Assembly: GCA_003241965.1 (NCBI GenBank)
Contig: QBMB01000035.1
Coordinates: 1-41,263 of the forward strand
Reading direction: 5' to 3'
DNA: 41,263 nt
Origin: Burkholderiales bacterium
GTDB lineage: Bacteria; Pseudomonadota; Gammaproteobacteria; Burkholderiales; Burkholderiaceae_C
Part shown: piece after piece, positions 1-9,207 of the stretch
Layout of the letters: the number at the start of each line of letters is the position of its first letter
Position numbering within the stretch: the stretch's first letter is position 1
Made by a program: the position numbers and the translations under genes
Notes under the pieces: model-generated
Seen by the model: only the letters and a program-made list of their open reading frames with translations
The model's database searches: none
Told to the model about the DNA's origin: nothing

Positions 1-2299
1 GCGGACCGCGCTGCTCGCGCTCGTCGCGCCACGGTGCGGCGGCACCCGGGCCGCGGGTATCGCGCGGGCCACGCGAATCGGGGCGACCAGCGCCACCGTC
101 GCGGCGGCCGTCAGGGCGGGCACCACGCGCATCGCGACCAGCGGGCTCGGCCTTCTTCATGCCGGGGCGGTCGTCGCCACGCATGGCCACGAGCTTCTTG
201 GGCGGCGCCACGGGTTTGGCGGGCACCACCGGTTCGACCGGCTCGACCGCATCGGCAGCACTCCCCTCGGCTTCTGCACCTTCCTCGGCCGTCTCGGCGG
301 TCGACTCAGCAGGTTCGGCAACAGGCTCACCCGGTGCCGGCTGTTCAACGGCCACCACGGCGGCGGGCGCCGACACGGGCTCGACCGCAGGCGGGCGACC
401 CGCCAGCGCGGACTCCAGTTCGTGCATGGCCGCGCGGATGCGCTGCGCATCACCGCTGGCACTGGCCTGCTCCAGCGCACGCGACGCATCAAGCACGCGC
501 TGGTCGTGCGCGTTGAGCGAGGTGGTGGCCTTCTCGCGCTCGGTCGTCTTGCGGTTGAACGCTTCGTCGATCGGCTGGCGGAAGGCTTCCCAAAGTTTCT
601 GTTCGTGCTTGCGCTCCAGCGGGACCGCGTGGGCCTCGGCCTGCCAGCGCTGTTGCAGCGCTTTCACCGCGTCGATGCGCAGCATGGGCGCCGCGCCCAG
701 AGCCGTGGCTTCTTCGATCAAGGCTTTGCGGCGCGCGGTGCTCTCGGCCTGCGCCGTTTCCAGCCCCGCGTGGGCGGCGTGCATGGCGTCTTTCCAGATC
801 GGCTGCATTTCGGCAAACGCCTTCTCGCTCATGTGGCCGGCTTCGCGCCAGCGCTCCGAGAACGTGTGCAGCGCGCGCACCTGCGTTTTCCAGTCGGTGT
901 TGCTGGCGTGCGCTTCGGTCCAGGCCTTGAGCTCGGCAATGATGGCCAGGCGCTGACCCTTGTGGGCTTCGGCCTGCTGGCGCACCTGCACCAGCCAGGT
1001 TTCCACCAGCTTGTGGGCTTCGGTGCAGGCTTCGTCAAACCGTTTCCACAACGCGTGGTTGGGCTGGCCGCCCTGGTCGGTGGTTTTCCACTGGTCGCGC
1101 AGGCCGCGCAGGGTCTCCTGCATCTTGCGACCGCCCAGGCGCTGGCCCTCGGGTGCCTGCAGCAAGGCTTCGGCCTTGGCCACGAGTTCTTCGCGCAGCT
1201 GGTCGGCGCGCCAGCGCTGCCAGCCTTCGAGTTCACCGGCCTGGCCCAGTGCGGCGTGTGCACGCGCATCGAGCGCAGCGCTCACAAAACGGCCATTGGA
1301 CTTGAGCAGGGCGCGCACGTCGGCAGCGGCCTTGGGCGTGGCCTTGCCATGACCTTCGGCGAGCTCGCGCTCCAGCACGTCCAGCGCGTGGCCGAGTTCG
1401 TTGGTCACGCGGGCACGGCGCTCCTGCTGGGCTTGTGTGTCCACTGCTGGCTTCTCGGGCACGGCAGCGGCTTCACCGCCACGCGCCACGCGCAACTCGT
1501 CGGCCCACACCGGCACGGCGGGCAGCGGCGCTTGCGCGTCGGCATCGGCGGCCACGGCCTGGGCCAGCGCGGCCTCGAACGCGTCCCACACCAGTTGCAG
1601 TTGCTTGCGCGAGGCGTCCAGCATGGGCGGGAACTTCACGTCCACGCTGGCCCATTGCGGGTCTTGCGAAAGACCACTGGCCTGCTCCTGCCACTGGGCC
1701 ACATCGGTCTGCAGCGTTTGGGCGCTGTGCTGCGCCTCGCGCCATGTTTTGGTGGACAGCACCTCGATGCGTTGTGCAATCAGCACCGCGGCTTCACGCT
1801 CCACCTGCACACGGTGTTGCAGGTCTTCGATCGATTTGACGCGATCGGCCAGCGACTGGCGCAGCGTGGCCAGCGGCTCGCGCGACAGCGGCGCGCCCGC
1901 ACGCGCGGCATCGCGCTGCCAGGCCAGCGCGTCGGCCAGGTTCAGGCGGGAATGGTCCAGCAGGGCCTGCGCCTTCTGCGCCCACTCCACCGCCATCTGC
2001 TCCTGCGTCTTCATGCGCTTCTGCTCGTCGAGCTTTTCCTTCAGCGGTTTGGCCGCGCCGCGGTCGCGATTGGACAGCTCCTTGTAGACCTCGTTCATCT
2101 GCTCAAGGCCTGGCTCGGTGGCCAGCCACTCGCGGATGCGCGCGGCGCGTTCACCCGAGGTGGGGGCAGAGAACGCGCCACCGGTCACGGCGTCCAGAGG
2201 ATGGGCCGCAGCGGCGGACTTGGAAGGGGTGGGCGTGTTCACGGCAGGTGGAGAGGCTTGAGGGGATGAGGAAGACTTGCGCAGGGAAAACAGCGACAT
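1..2299 (-). CDS. DUF349 domain protein, C-terminal end missing
   Basis: A minus-strand gene starts with ATG at 2299 and stays open to the window edge, giving at least 766 residues. It begins MSLFSLRKSSSS, has a Ser/Ala/Pro-rich stretch, then long charged alpha-helical segments rich in Trp, Arg, Glu and Gln with repeated W-x-x-A/W-K-x patterns, as in the repeated helical DUF349 units. From about residue 620 it becomes Ala/Glu/Pro-rich and then Arg/Gly/Asp-rich, a low-complexity and probably disordered tail. DUF349 proteins are cytoplasmic and poorly understood; I do not assign a reaction. There is no convincing Shine-Dalgarno before the ATG, so the start is likely rather than proven. A hairpin terminator at 2316-2347 separates it from the upstream DUF748 gene on the same strand. 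Confidence 0.8.
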   Translation of the reverse strand, partial: MSLFSLRKSSSSPQASPPAVNTPTPSKSAAAAHPLDAVTGGAFSAPTSGERAARIREWLATEPGLEQMNEVYKELSNRDRGAAKPLKEKLDEQKRMKTQEQMAVEWAQKAQALLDHSRLNLADALAWQRDAARAGAPLSREPLATLRQSLADRVKSIEDLQHRVQVEREAAVLIAQRIEVLSTKTWREAQHSAQTLQTDVAQWQEQASGLSQDPQWASVDVKFPPMLDASRKQLQLVWDAFEAALAQAVAADADAQAPLPAVPVWADELRVARGGEAAAVPEKPAVDTQAQQERRARVTNELGHALDVLERELAEGHGKATPKAAADVRALLKSNGRFVSAALDARAHAALGQAGELEGWQRWRADQLREELVAKAEALLQAPEGQRLGGRKMQETLRGLRDQWKTTDQGGQPNHALWKRFDEACTEAHKLVETWLVQVRQQAEAHKGQRLAIIAELKAWTEAHASNTDWKTQVRALHTFSERWREAGHMSEKAFAEMQPIWKDAMHAAHAGLETAQAESTARRKALIEEATALGAAPMLRIDAVKALQQRWQAEAHAVPLERKHEQKLWEAFRQPIDEAFNRKTTEREKATTSLNAHDQRVLDASRALEQASASGDAQRIRAAMHELESALAGRPPAVEPVSAPAAVVAVEQPAPGEPVAEPAESTAETAEEGAEAEGSAADAVEPVEPVVPAKPVAPPKKLVAMRGDDRPGMKKAEPAGRDARGARPDGRRDGGAGRPDSRGPRDTRGPGAAAPWRDEREQRGP

Positions 2300-2315
2300 G
2301 GAGGTGTCAGTTCAA

Positions 2316-2347
2316 TCAAGACAGAAGCCGCGCCAGGGTGGCGCGGC
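2316..2347 (-). terminator. Rho-independent terminator after the DUF748 gene
   Basis: On the minus strand a perfect 8-bp stem GCCGCGCC/GGCGCGGC (2327-2347) with a 5-base loop is followed by TTCTGTCTTG. It lies between the stop of the DUF748 gene (2421) and the start of the DUF349 gene (2299). The T-tract is interrupted, so the efficiency is uncertain. Nothing T-rich follows the hairpin on the plus strand, which makes the minus strand the likely direction. Confidence 0.5.
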
Positions 2348-2420
2348 AAACACGTATTGTCGCCGCTGTTCGCGCACACGGTGGCGCCCCGGCCGGATGG
2401 GGCCTTGGCGGGAGGCGCGA

Positions 2421-5400
2421 TCAGCGCGGTGCCAGACGCAGTTCGGCTTGCGGGCGCCAGTCATCGCCCTGGCGGGTCAGCTGCGGCGCACCCAGAAACA
2501 TGCGGTCTTCGGGCAACGAGCGGCTGGCCAGAAAGTCCTTCACCGCCTGGCCACGCGCCACCGCGAGATCGCGCAACGCATCGGACGTGACCGGTATCGA
2601 GGCCAGCAGCAAGGCTTCCATCTCGGTCTGCGGAATGTCCTTGGCCAGGCCGATCAGGTTGCGTGGCTTGGGAATGTCGGCGCGTCGGTACACCTCCTTG
2701 AGCAGAGCCGGGTATTCCCCGGCCGCCACGGCGAGCACAGGTGGAATTGGCTGGCCATCGCGCGCCAGGGCGCGGCGCTTCTCGGCCAGCACGCGCTCGT
2801 CGAGCCGCATGCGCTGGTAACCACTGCGCTCGGCCTCCAGATCGCTGTGCCCCACCACCGTGATCTGCAGCGCCGGCCGATCGACCAGCGCCTTGGCCAC
2901 CGACTCCAGCTGCTGCCGGTTCTCGGGCGCCAGCACCGCGCTGCCCGGGGCAAACACCACCTGGCTGGGCGACTCGGCGCCGCCGCCGAACGCACTGGCG
3001 ATCAGCGAGAACGGCGCGGTGATGGCCTTGCCGATCAGGTTGAAGATGAGCTTGAAGATGATCGGAGCGATCCGGAACTGGGGATCGTTGATCGACCCGC
3101 TCACCGGCAGGTTGATGTCGATCACGCCGTTGCGGTCGGCCAGCAGCGCCACCGCCAGCTTCACGGGCAGGTTGGGCGCATCGCTACCTGCCACGCGCTC
3201 GCCGAAGCTGAGCTGGTTGAGCACGATCTGGTTGCTGGCCACGAGCTGGCCGTCGGGGTTGATCTTGTAGGCCACGTCCACGCTCAGCTTGCCGCGCTCG
3301 ATGCCGTAGCCGGCGTACTTGACCGTGTAGGGCGAGAGTGGTGGTAACTCCAGGTTGCGCACGCGGCCCTGGATGTCGAGCGCCAGCGGCTGGGCCAAGG
3401 GGTTGAGCTGGCCGTCGATCTCCAGTGCGGCGGTGCCCTCGGCGCGCCCGCGCAGGGACAAGGCGGCCAGCTCAGGCGCACTACCCGCCGGTTTGGCATT
3501 GGAGAACGCCGCCAGGCTGCCGGTGAGTTCGCTGAGATTGGCGGTGTAGTTGGGCTTGATGAAGCGGTCGGAGAACCGCACGCGGCCGTTCACAAGACTG
3601 ATCGGGCCCATGCGGATGTCGGGCGCGGGGCCGCTCGCGGCCGCCGTGGCCTGCGGCGGCGCTGGCTGGGCTCCGGGCGGCGCCTCGCCGGGTTGTTTCA
3701 CCAGGCCCTGCAGGTTGATCTTGCCGGTGTCGTCAATGATGACGCGGGCAAAGTAGTCGCTGAGCACCGTCTCGCGCACCACCACCCGCGTGGCCTGCCC
3801 GGGCGCAAGGGCGAGCTGCAGGCCACGCACCTGCAAGGATTTCCAGGCCAGCAGATCTTCGCTGGGCGACAAGGTGTTGGCGCTGAGATCGTCCAGCGCT
3901 GCGTCCCCCTCCAGACTGAGTGCCAAGGCACCGCCAGGCAGGCTTGCCTGCACCCGGCCGCGGTAGCTCGCGTCCGCCCGCAGCAGTTCGAGGTTGAGCC
4001 GGTCGGCAAAGTACGGCTCCAGCGCGTGTGCGGGCAGGCGATCGACCTGGACCCGCGCGTCCAGCCGCAGGCCCGCACCGCCCACAGCGCCGGGGGCCGG
4101 CAGGCGCAAGGACCCGCCCAGCGATATCTGGCCCGGCGCGACCTGGCTCGATGGGCCAGCGCCCACCCGGGCCTTGACCGACAGCGCCATGTCTTTCTGG
4201 TCCGCGTCCAGCGGTCGAAGGCCTTTGATGTCCATCTGCACACCGGAGACATCCAGCGTCACCGCTCGCGCTGGCAGGCGGTCCACAAAGGCGACCGAGC
4301 CGCCCGTGAGTTGCAAGGCGGCCAGACCCACACGCCAAGGGCCGGCCTGTCCGGTGGACGCAGGGGTTGAACCACCCGCTGCAGGCTTGGCGGCCACCAG
4401 CCAGGGCTCGAACATCCAGGTGCCGTCGGCCTCGCGTTGCACCCGAACTTGCGGCTGGGTGAGGGTCAGGCTGCCCACATCGGCGCTGCGCTGGGTCAGG
4501 TCCACCCGCAGGTCTTCAACCAGCAAGCGCCTGAAGCTGGCCAGGGGTTGCCGGGGTGGCCCGAGTTTCAGTTCGTTCAGGTCGATCCGTGCAGCCGTCA
4601 ATTGCAGTGCCATCGCCCGGTCGCCCTGCGCGGCCTGCCATTCGATCCGGCCTTCGGCGCCCAGCCGTCCCTGCAGGGCAGGCTTGAGCGCAGTAGATAT
4701 ATAGGGGGCGAAACGCTCCAGGGGAATGTCGCCCAGAGACAGCTGCGCTTGCGCCATCACATCGGTGGCGGTGCCCTTCACGCTCAGGGGGGTCTTGTCG
4801 AGCTGGGCCGATACCTCGAATGGCATGGGCGCGCGCACCGGCCAGCTCAGTGCGCTGGTCTGCACGCGCAAGGCTTCCAGCGCCATCACCGTCGCGGGCT
4901 TCACCGCATCGTCGCGCCATTGAACGCGGCCGTCTTCCAGATCGAATCGGCCCAGCCGGATGTCCCAAGGCACGGGTGCGGTGGCGGGCACCGGGGAGTC
5001 GGCCGGCGCCTGCGGCGCTGCGGGGCGAAAGCGGTTGGCCAGCCGTGTCAGGTTGAGCTGCCCCTGGGCATCGCGCGAAACGCTCAAGCTCGGCGCCTTC
5101 AGCTCGATGGCCGCCAGATCGAGCCGGCGCGCCAGCGGCTCGACCCGGTTGAGCTTCACCCCCAGGCGCTCCCACGACAACACGCCTGCGGCGCCGCCAT
5201 CCGCCGCCCGCTCCACCAGTTTCAGCCCCGAGAGCGCCACATCGCCCGAGAGCCACACCTGCGGCACATCGAGCTGAACAAACGCCAGTTTCAGGTTCAG
5301 ATTCAGGATCCCCGCCTCGGGTTTGATCGGCCAGGCCGCCGGCCAATACGGGAAATAGGGCGCCAGATCGAGCGCAGGCACGGCCAGGCTGGCGTCGGTC

Positions 5401-6068
5401 TCTCGGTCGGCGGCGAACGGCGTGGAGGCGGCGCGCGAATCAAACGCGCTGCCATTGAGCTCGAAGGCCAGGCGCGGCTCGGTCACCACCTCGCGACGCG
5501 AATCGAGGTTGCTGAGAAACGGCACGCTCAGCGCCAGACCGCGCAACTGGTGGGTCACACCCACGGCGTCGTCCACAAAGGTGAACTCGCCGCCGGCCAG
5601 CTCGATGTTGAACAGCGCAAACTGCGCGGACTCGCCCGGTGGATCGGACGGGGGCACACGCAAGCGCTGCACGATGTCGTCCACGTCGTAACGCCCCCCG
5701 CCCAGGTGGCGCAAGGCCAGGCGCGGTTGCTCGATCTTCAAGGCATCGATCACGGGCGCCAGACGCAGGATCGACTGCAGTTCGGCATTCACATACAGCC
5801 GGGCCACCGAGAATTGCTCGTCTTCACCCTGGGCGCTGGCCACGCGCAAACCCTCGACCGACAGCTCCAGCGACCAAGGCCGAAAGTCCACCCGTTGCAC
5901 CGTCACGTTGCGCCCCAAAGCTTGGCTGGCCTGCTTTTGCAGCTGCCATTTCAGGAGCGCAGGCACGGCGAGCCATGAAACCAGCCAGAGCAGCAACACG
6001 CCCGCAACGGTCCAGACCAGTCGTCTGATCCACGGGTTGGACGGGACATGGAAGCGGCTGTTGTTCAT
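2421..6068 (-). CDS. DUF748 AsmA-like envelope protein
   Basis: Codes for about 1215 residues. I place the start at the ATG at 6068 (MNNSRFHVPSNPW), because a hydrophobic segment follows at about residues 17-36 (VWTVAGVLLLWLVSWLAVPAL), giving an N-terminal inner-membrane anchor; the frame also runs about 30 codons upstream but that reads into non-coding sequence. The body repeats AsmA/DUF748-type beta-rich units with typical phrases such as LSVEGLRV, FNIELAGGEFTFVDD and PISLVNGRVRFSDRFIKPNY. The last 250 residues hold an OmpA-like stretch (VVGHSDLEAERSGYQRMRLD). Large AsmA-like proteins are thought to bridge the periplasm and move phospholipids. That role is family knowledge; here it is inference. 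The gene stands alone, with a terminator on each side. Confidence 0.85.
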   Translation of the reverse strand: MNNSRFHVPSNPWIRRLVWTVAGVLLLWLVSWLAVPALLKWQLQKQASQALGRNVTVQRVDFRPWSLELSVEGLRVASAQGEDEQFSVARLYVNAELQSILRLAPVIDALKIEQPRLALRHLGGGRYDVDDIVQRLRVPPSDPPGESAQFALFNIELAGGEFTFVDDAVGVTHQLRGLALSVPFLSNLDSRREVVTEPRLAFELNGSAFDSRAASTPFAADRETDASLAVPALDLAPYFPYWPAAWPIKPEAGILNLNLKLAFVQLDVPQVWLSGDVALSGLKLVERAADGGAAGVLSWERLGVKLNRVEPLARRLDLAAIELKAPSLSVSRDAQGQLNLTRLANRFRPAAPQAPADSPVPATAPVPWDIRLGRFDLEDGRVQWRDDAVKPATVMALEALRVQTSALSWPVRAPMPFEVSAQLDKTPLSVKGTATDVMAQAQLSLGDIPLERFAPYISTALKPALQGRLGAEGRIEWQAAQGDRAMALQLTAARIDLNELKLGPPRQPLASFRRLLVEDLRVDLTQRSADVGSLTLTQPQVRVQREADGTWMFEPWLVAAKPAAGGSTPASTGQAGPWRVGLAALQLTGGSVAFVDRLPARAVTLDVSGVQMDIKGLRPLDADQKDMALSVKARVGAGPSSQVAPGQISLGGSLRLPAPGAVGGAGLRLDARVQVDRLPAHALEPYFADRLNLELLRADASYRGRVQASLPGGALALSLEGDAALDDLSANTLSPSEDLLAWKSLQVRGLQLALAPGQATRVVVRETVLSDYFARVIIDDTGKINLQGLVKQPGEAPPGAQPAPPQATAAASGPAPDIRMGPISLVNGRVRFSDRFIKPNYTANLSELTGSLAAFSNAKPAGSAPELAALSLRGRAEGTAALEIDGQLNPLAQPLALDIQGRVRNLELPPLSPYTVKYAGYGIERGKLSVDVAYKINPDGQLVASNQIVLNQLSFGERVAGSDAPNLPVKLAVALLADRNGVIDINLPVSGSINDPQFRIAPIIFKLIFNLIGKAITAPFSLIASAFGGGAESPSQVVFAPGSAVLAPENRQQLESVAKALVDRPALQITVVGHSDLEAERSGYQRMRLDERVLAEKRRALARDGQPIPPVLAVAAGEYPALLKEVYRRADIPKPRNLIGLAKDIPQTEMEALLLASIPVTSDALRDLAVARGQAVKDFLASRSLPEDRMFLGAPQLTRQGDDWRPQAELRLAPR

Positions 6069-6150
6069 GGGCGCGATGGATGGACGAAGGGCATCGCGCC
6101 AGTGTCTCCGAACTCGTGGCCGGTTGCACTCCACCTGCCGATGGAGCCCC

Positions 6151-6189
6151 AAAAACAAGAAACCCCGACAGACGAGGTCTGCCGGGGTT
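6151..6189 (-). terminator. Strong intrinsic terminator, minus strand
   Basis: Read on the minus strand, a 13-bp stem (AACCCCGGCAGAC pairing with GTCTGTCGGGGTT, one G-U pair) with a CTC loop is followed by TCTTGTTTTT. The hairpin is at 6161-6189 and the T-tract at 6151-6160. The plus strand has no T-tract after the stem. No protein gene lies immediately upstream on the minus strand, so the terminated transcript must be a small RNA or an attenuated leader of the DUF748 gene, whose start is 83 bases downstream. Confidence 0.75.
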
Positions 6190-6204
6190 GACGGCGGGCT
6201 TGAT

Positions 6205-6370
6205 GCTCATGCCGTCTGGTCTGGCGGAGGGAGTTTGATGTCTCTCCAGCCTGGAAGCAACAGATTGCTCCCGTTGGGGGCCACCATGCGGCTGCACCGC
6301 TGGGTCGGCTGATGCCGGTCATCACGACTGGCAAGCTGAGCGTACTCCCGGGTCGCTACAGCGGCAAGGC
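6205..6370 (-). ncRNA. Candidate structured RNA (6S-like shape, not proven)
   Basis: The minus strand between about 6370 and 6205 can fold into a closed, branched structure. Outer helix: 6344-6349 with 6229-6234 (GGGAGT/ACTCCC). Next helix: 6332-6339 with 6246-6253 (8 bp, two G-U pairs). Inside are three hairpins: 6314-6320/6326-6332, 6288-6291/6297-6300 and 6253-6260/6265-6272 (the last an 8-bp stem). A strong terminator follows at 6151-6189. A long closing stem, an open centre with a small hairpin on its 3' side and a length near 165-180 bases recall 6S RNA, and a GCCAGTC run sits where 6S RNA of enteric bacteria has the same bases. I could not identify a clear promoter. It could instead be a leader element of the DUF748 gene. 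Confidence 0.4.
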
Positions 6371-6603
6371 AAGCCGGTCGGATCGCCCATGAGGCTTTTC
6401 AATCACGGTCTGGAAGCCCATGCAGGAGGCCCGAAACCCTGTTTTGCGACGTGAAAGGCAGGCGCCAGCCGACAAACGGCAGAATCCAGGCGGCGTGGCC
6501 ACAGGCCCTGCGGGCGCTGGGTTTCCCGCTAGCAAACGCCATGAGTGGGCCGCCACATGCTTTTCTTAATAACCAAAAGTAGCTTAAAAAGTCATCTTAA
6601 ACA
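6371..6603. other. Intergenic stretch without a recognised gene
   Basis: Between the candidate RNA and the transglycosylase promoter I see no supported gene. A 66-codon minus-strand open frame at 6356-6556 has no ribosome binding site and a composition like random GC-rich sequence. The right end (about 6560-6603) is AT-rich and may be an upstream promoter element for the transglycosylase gene. Confidence 0.5.
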
Positions 6604-6632
6604 TTGACTGGGTATTTATAACCCCCTACCAT
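6604..6632 (+). promoter_or_regulatory. Sigma-70-type promoter for the lytic transglycosylase
   Basis: TTGACT at 6604-6609 and TACCAT at 6627-6632 are separated by exactly 17 bases and preceded by an AT-rich stretch. Transcription would start near 6639, leaving a leader of about 140 bases before the ATG at 6778. The -35 box is near consensus and the -10 box is fair. Confidence 0.6.
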
Positions 6633-6777
6633 CCGGCCACTTTGCCCGCCAAGGGTAAACACCGACCGCTGCCCTCCCCGGCTGAGTTGAAGCCCAGGCC
6701 CATTTGCCCGGCCCTCAACAGCGACCCCACTCGGCCGAATCGACAGCGTTGATGCCGGCCATGACAGGAGCGACACC

Positions 6778-7671
6778 ATGACGACCTTCAGCAACGAGCC
6801 ACAACAGAGCACCTCAGGTGCCGTGGCAGCCATCAAGACCGCATTGGGCGATACCTACCGCGGCTTCCTCGACATCACCCACAACAGCGTGGCCCTGCTG
6901 GGAACCGCCTTCGCTGTGGGACTGATCGTTCTGAGCGCACGCGCAGACCTGCGCCAGACTGCAGAGCAGCAACTGCTGGGCTGGCTGCTGCAGCGCCAGG
7001 AAGCTGCGATGGAAGAACCCCTGATTGCGGTGGAGCCCACCGCCATCGACCGCGTCACGGCAGCGCACCTGGGCGACCTGCCCAAGCAGCAGGCCAACGT
7101 GACCTACTGGCTCAGCCGCAAATACCGCGTGGCGCCCGAGCCGCTGGCCGCCCTGGTGACCGAAGCCTTCGAGATCGGCGAAAAAGCCAAACTGGACCCG
7201 ACGCTGATCCTGGCCGTCATGGCCGTCGAGTCGCGCTTCAACCCGTTCGCCCAGAGTCCCGTGGGTGCCCAGGGTCTGATGCAGGTGTTAACCCGTGTAC
7301 ACACCGACAAATACGAAGACTTCGGTGGCCAACTCGCCGCGTTCGACCCGGTGTCGAACCTGCGCGTGGGCGTGCGCGTGCTGCAGGACTGCATCAAGCG
7401 CGCCGGCTCTGTTGAGGGCGGCCTGCGCCTGTATGTGGGCGCAGTCACCACCGACGGCGGCTGGTACATCGACAAGGTGATGTCCGAGCACATGCGCATC
7501 CAGAGCGTGGCCCTGGGCAAGCCCCTGCAGCGGTATGTTCCGCCCGCCCGTGCCGTCAACGTCGTTGCGCCACCCACGGCTGCGCCGGTGGTGGCCCCCG
7601 GCACCGAGATCGAAGCCGGCCCTGCGGCTCCAGCGGCCACACCGGCCCCGGCCCCCATGGCGCAGTCCTGA
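6778..7671 (+). CDS. Membrane-anchored lytic transglycosylase
   Basis: 297 residues. The ATG follows AGGAG by 8 bases. One membrane segment at about residues 38-54 (SVALLGTAFAVGLIVLS) would anchor the protein in the inner membrane with the catalytic part in the periplasm. The transglycosylase fold runs from about residue 130 to 230, with the family signature AVESRFNPFAQSPVGAQGLM; Glu151 in that motif is the expected catalytic acid. Such enzymes cleave the glycan strands of peptidoglycan, leaving 1,6-anhydromuramic ends. The last 45 residues are Ala/Pro-rich, as in a disordered tail. It appears to be transcribed alone from the 6604-6632 promoter. Which lytic transglycosylase subfamily it belongs to cannot be told from the sequence alone. 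Confidence 0.88.
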   Translation: MTTFSNEPQQSTSGAVAAIKTALGDTYRGFLDITHNSVALLGTAFAVGLIVLSARADLRQTAEQQLLGWLLQRQEAAMEEPLIAVEPTAIDRVTAAHLGDLPKQQANVTYWLSRKYRVAPEPLAALVTEAFEIGEKAKLDPTLILAVMAVESRFNPFAQSPVGAQGLMQVLTRVHTDKYEDFGGQLAAFDPVSNLRVGVRVLQDCIKRAGSVEGGLRLYVGAVTTDGGWYIDKVMSEHMRIQSVALGKPLQRYVPPARAVNVVAPPTAAPVVAPGTEIEAGPAAPAATPAPAPMAQS

Positions 7672-7819
7672 GCGTCCGGCTTTTCAGGCATCGGACGACC
7701 GGTCCCATGCCCCTGGGCTAAACTCGCCAAGTACGCAACTGGCGATAGGCGCGCAACCTCTGGAACCGATTCCGCAGGGCTGCCGCTGACGTGGCCCCCC
7801 TGCCCGATCACTCCAAACA

Positions 7820-7906
7820 CCGATCTGCGGCCGGGACAACCACTGGGAAGCGTGCCACCCCGCTGATGCAGCGCGGGTGTTCAGCCGTTCGCCTGGGCAG
7901 CCCTTG
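7820..7906 (+). promoter_or_regulatory. ZTP/ZMP (pfl-type) riboswitch upstream of glyA
   Basis: The leader contains the two conserved blocks of the ZTP riboswitch in the right order: CCACTGGGAAGCGTGCC at 7840-7856 and GCCGTTCGCCTGGGCAG at 7884-7900. Between them is a variable helix (CACCC/GGGTG with GCTG/CAGC inside). CGGCCGGGACAA just upstream (7828-7839) fits the first domain. The class binds ZTP or ZMP (AICAR ribotide), which accumulates when 10-formyl-tetrahydrofolate is short, and turns on purine and one-carbon genes; glyA is a usual target. The aptamer ends about 36 bases before the glyA ATG, so control by access to the ribosome binding site is possible. The match was made from memory of the consensus, not by a covariance search. 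Confidence 0.8.
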
Positions 7907-7941
7907 TCAATGCGCAAGGATTCACCTCTTGAAGGACTGCC

Positions 7942-9186
7942 ATGTTCGACCGCAACATTCTCATCGAGCAAACCGACCCCGAGCTGTTCGCAGCCATCCA
8001 GGCTGAAAACACCCGCCAGGAACACCACATCGAGCTGATCGCCAGCGAAAACTACGCTTCGCCCGCTGTGATGGCCGCCCAAGGCACACAGCTCACCAAC
8101 AAATACGCCGAGGGATACCCGGGCAAGCGCTACTACGGTGGCTGCGAGTTCGTCGACATCGCCGAGCAACTGGCCATCGACCGCGTGAAGCAGATCTTTG
8201 GCGCCGACGCCGCCAACGTGCAGCCCCACTGCGGCGCCTCGGCCAACGAAGCCGTCTTCCTCGCCTTCCTCAAGCCCGGCGACACCATCATGGGCATGAG
8301 CTTGGCGGAAGGCGGTCACCTCACCCACGGCATGGCGCTCAACATGAGCGGCAAGTGGTTCAACGTCGTCTCCTACGGCCTGAACGAGAAGGAAGAGATC
8401 GACTACGACGCCATGGAGCGCAAGGCACACGAAACCAAGCCCAAGCTGATCATTGCCGGCGCATCGGCTTACAGCCTGCGCATCGACTTCGAGCGCTTTG
8501 CCAAGGTGGCCAAAGACGTCGGCGCCATCTTCATGGTCGACATGGCGCACTACGCCGGCTTGATTGCCGCCGGCATTTACCCCAACCCGGTGCCGCACGC
8601 CGACGTGGTCACCTCCACCACCCACAAGAGCCTGCGCGGTCCTCGCGGCGGCATCATCTTGATGAAGGCCCAGCACGAAAAGGCCATCAACAGTGCCATT
8701 TTCCCCGGCCTGCAGGGTGGCCCGCTGATGCATGTGATCGCCGCCAAGGCGGTGGCCTTCAAGGAAGCGCTGGCACCCGAATTCAAGGTCTATCAACAGC
8801 AAGTGCTCACAAATGCACGCATCGTCGCCGAAACACTCACATCCCGCGGACTTCGCATCATCAGCGGCCGAACCGAAAGCCATGTGATGCTGGTCGATCT
8901 GCGGGCCAAGGGCATCACCGGCAAAGAAGCCGAAGCGGTGCTGGGCAGCGCCCACATGACGATCAACAAGAACGCCATCCCGAACGACCCGGAAAAACCG
9001 ATGGTCACCAGCGGTGTGCGCATCGGCACCCCGGCCATGACCACGCGAGGCTTCAAGGATGAAGAGGCCCGCACAACGGCCAACCTGATTGCCGACGTGC
9101 TGGACAACCCCCGCGACGCGGACAACATTGAAGCGGTTCGCGCCAAGGTCAATGCACTGACCGCGCGCTTCCCCGTCTACGGCTGA
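7942..9186 (+). CDS. glyA: Serine hydroxymethyltransferase
   Basis: 414 residues, normal for bacterial GlyA. The enzyme uses pyridoxal phosphate to convert serine and tetrahydrofolate to glycine and 5,10-methylene-tetrahydrofolate in the cytoplasm, the main source of one-carbon units. Recognisable are the start [16 protein letters not shown], the motif [16 protein letters not shown], and the cofactor site [12 protein letters not shown] with Lys229 as the Schiff-base lysine. AAGGA lies 6 bases before the ATG. The gene is preceded by a ZTP riboswitch at 7820-7906 and followed after 21 bases by nrdR, so both are probably under the same folate-stress control. Confidence 0.98.
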   Translation: MFDRNILIEQTDPELFAAIQAENTRQEHHIELIASENYASPAVMAAQGTQLTNKYAEGYPGKRYYGGCEFVDIAEQLAIDRVKQIFGADAANVQPHCGASANEAVFLAFLKPGDTIMGMSLAEGGHLTHGMALNMSGKWFNVVSYGLNEKEEIDYDAMERKAHETKPKLIIAGASAYSLRIDFERFAKVAKDVGAIFMVDMAHYAGLIAAGIYPNPVPHADVVTSTTHKSLRGPRGGIILMKAQHEKAINSAIFPGLQGGPLMHVIAAKAVAFKEALAPEFKVYQQQVLTNARIVAETLTSRGLRIISGRTESHVMLVDLRAKGITGKEAEAVLGSAHMTINKNAIPNDPEKPMVTSGVRIGTPAMTTRGFKDEEARTTANLIADVLDNPRDADNIEAVRAKVNALTARFPVYG

Positions 9187-9207
9187 CCCCACCACGAGCC
9201 CGGCCCG

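Noticed and set aside
422-2269. A 615-codon plus-strand open frame opposite the DUF349 gene
   Set aside because: Its composition is rich in His, Gly, Leu and Arg with no recognisable domain. The minus-strand frame gives a coherent DUF349 protein, so the plus frame is a GC-driven shadow.
6356-6556. A 66-codon minus-strand small gene upstream of the candidate RNA
   Set aside because: No ribosome binding site, arginine/proline/alanine-rich shadow-like composition, and overlap with the 5' end of the candidate RNA.
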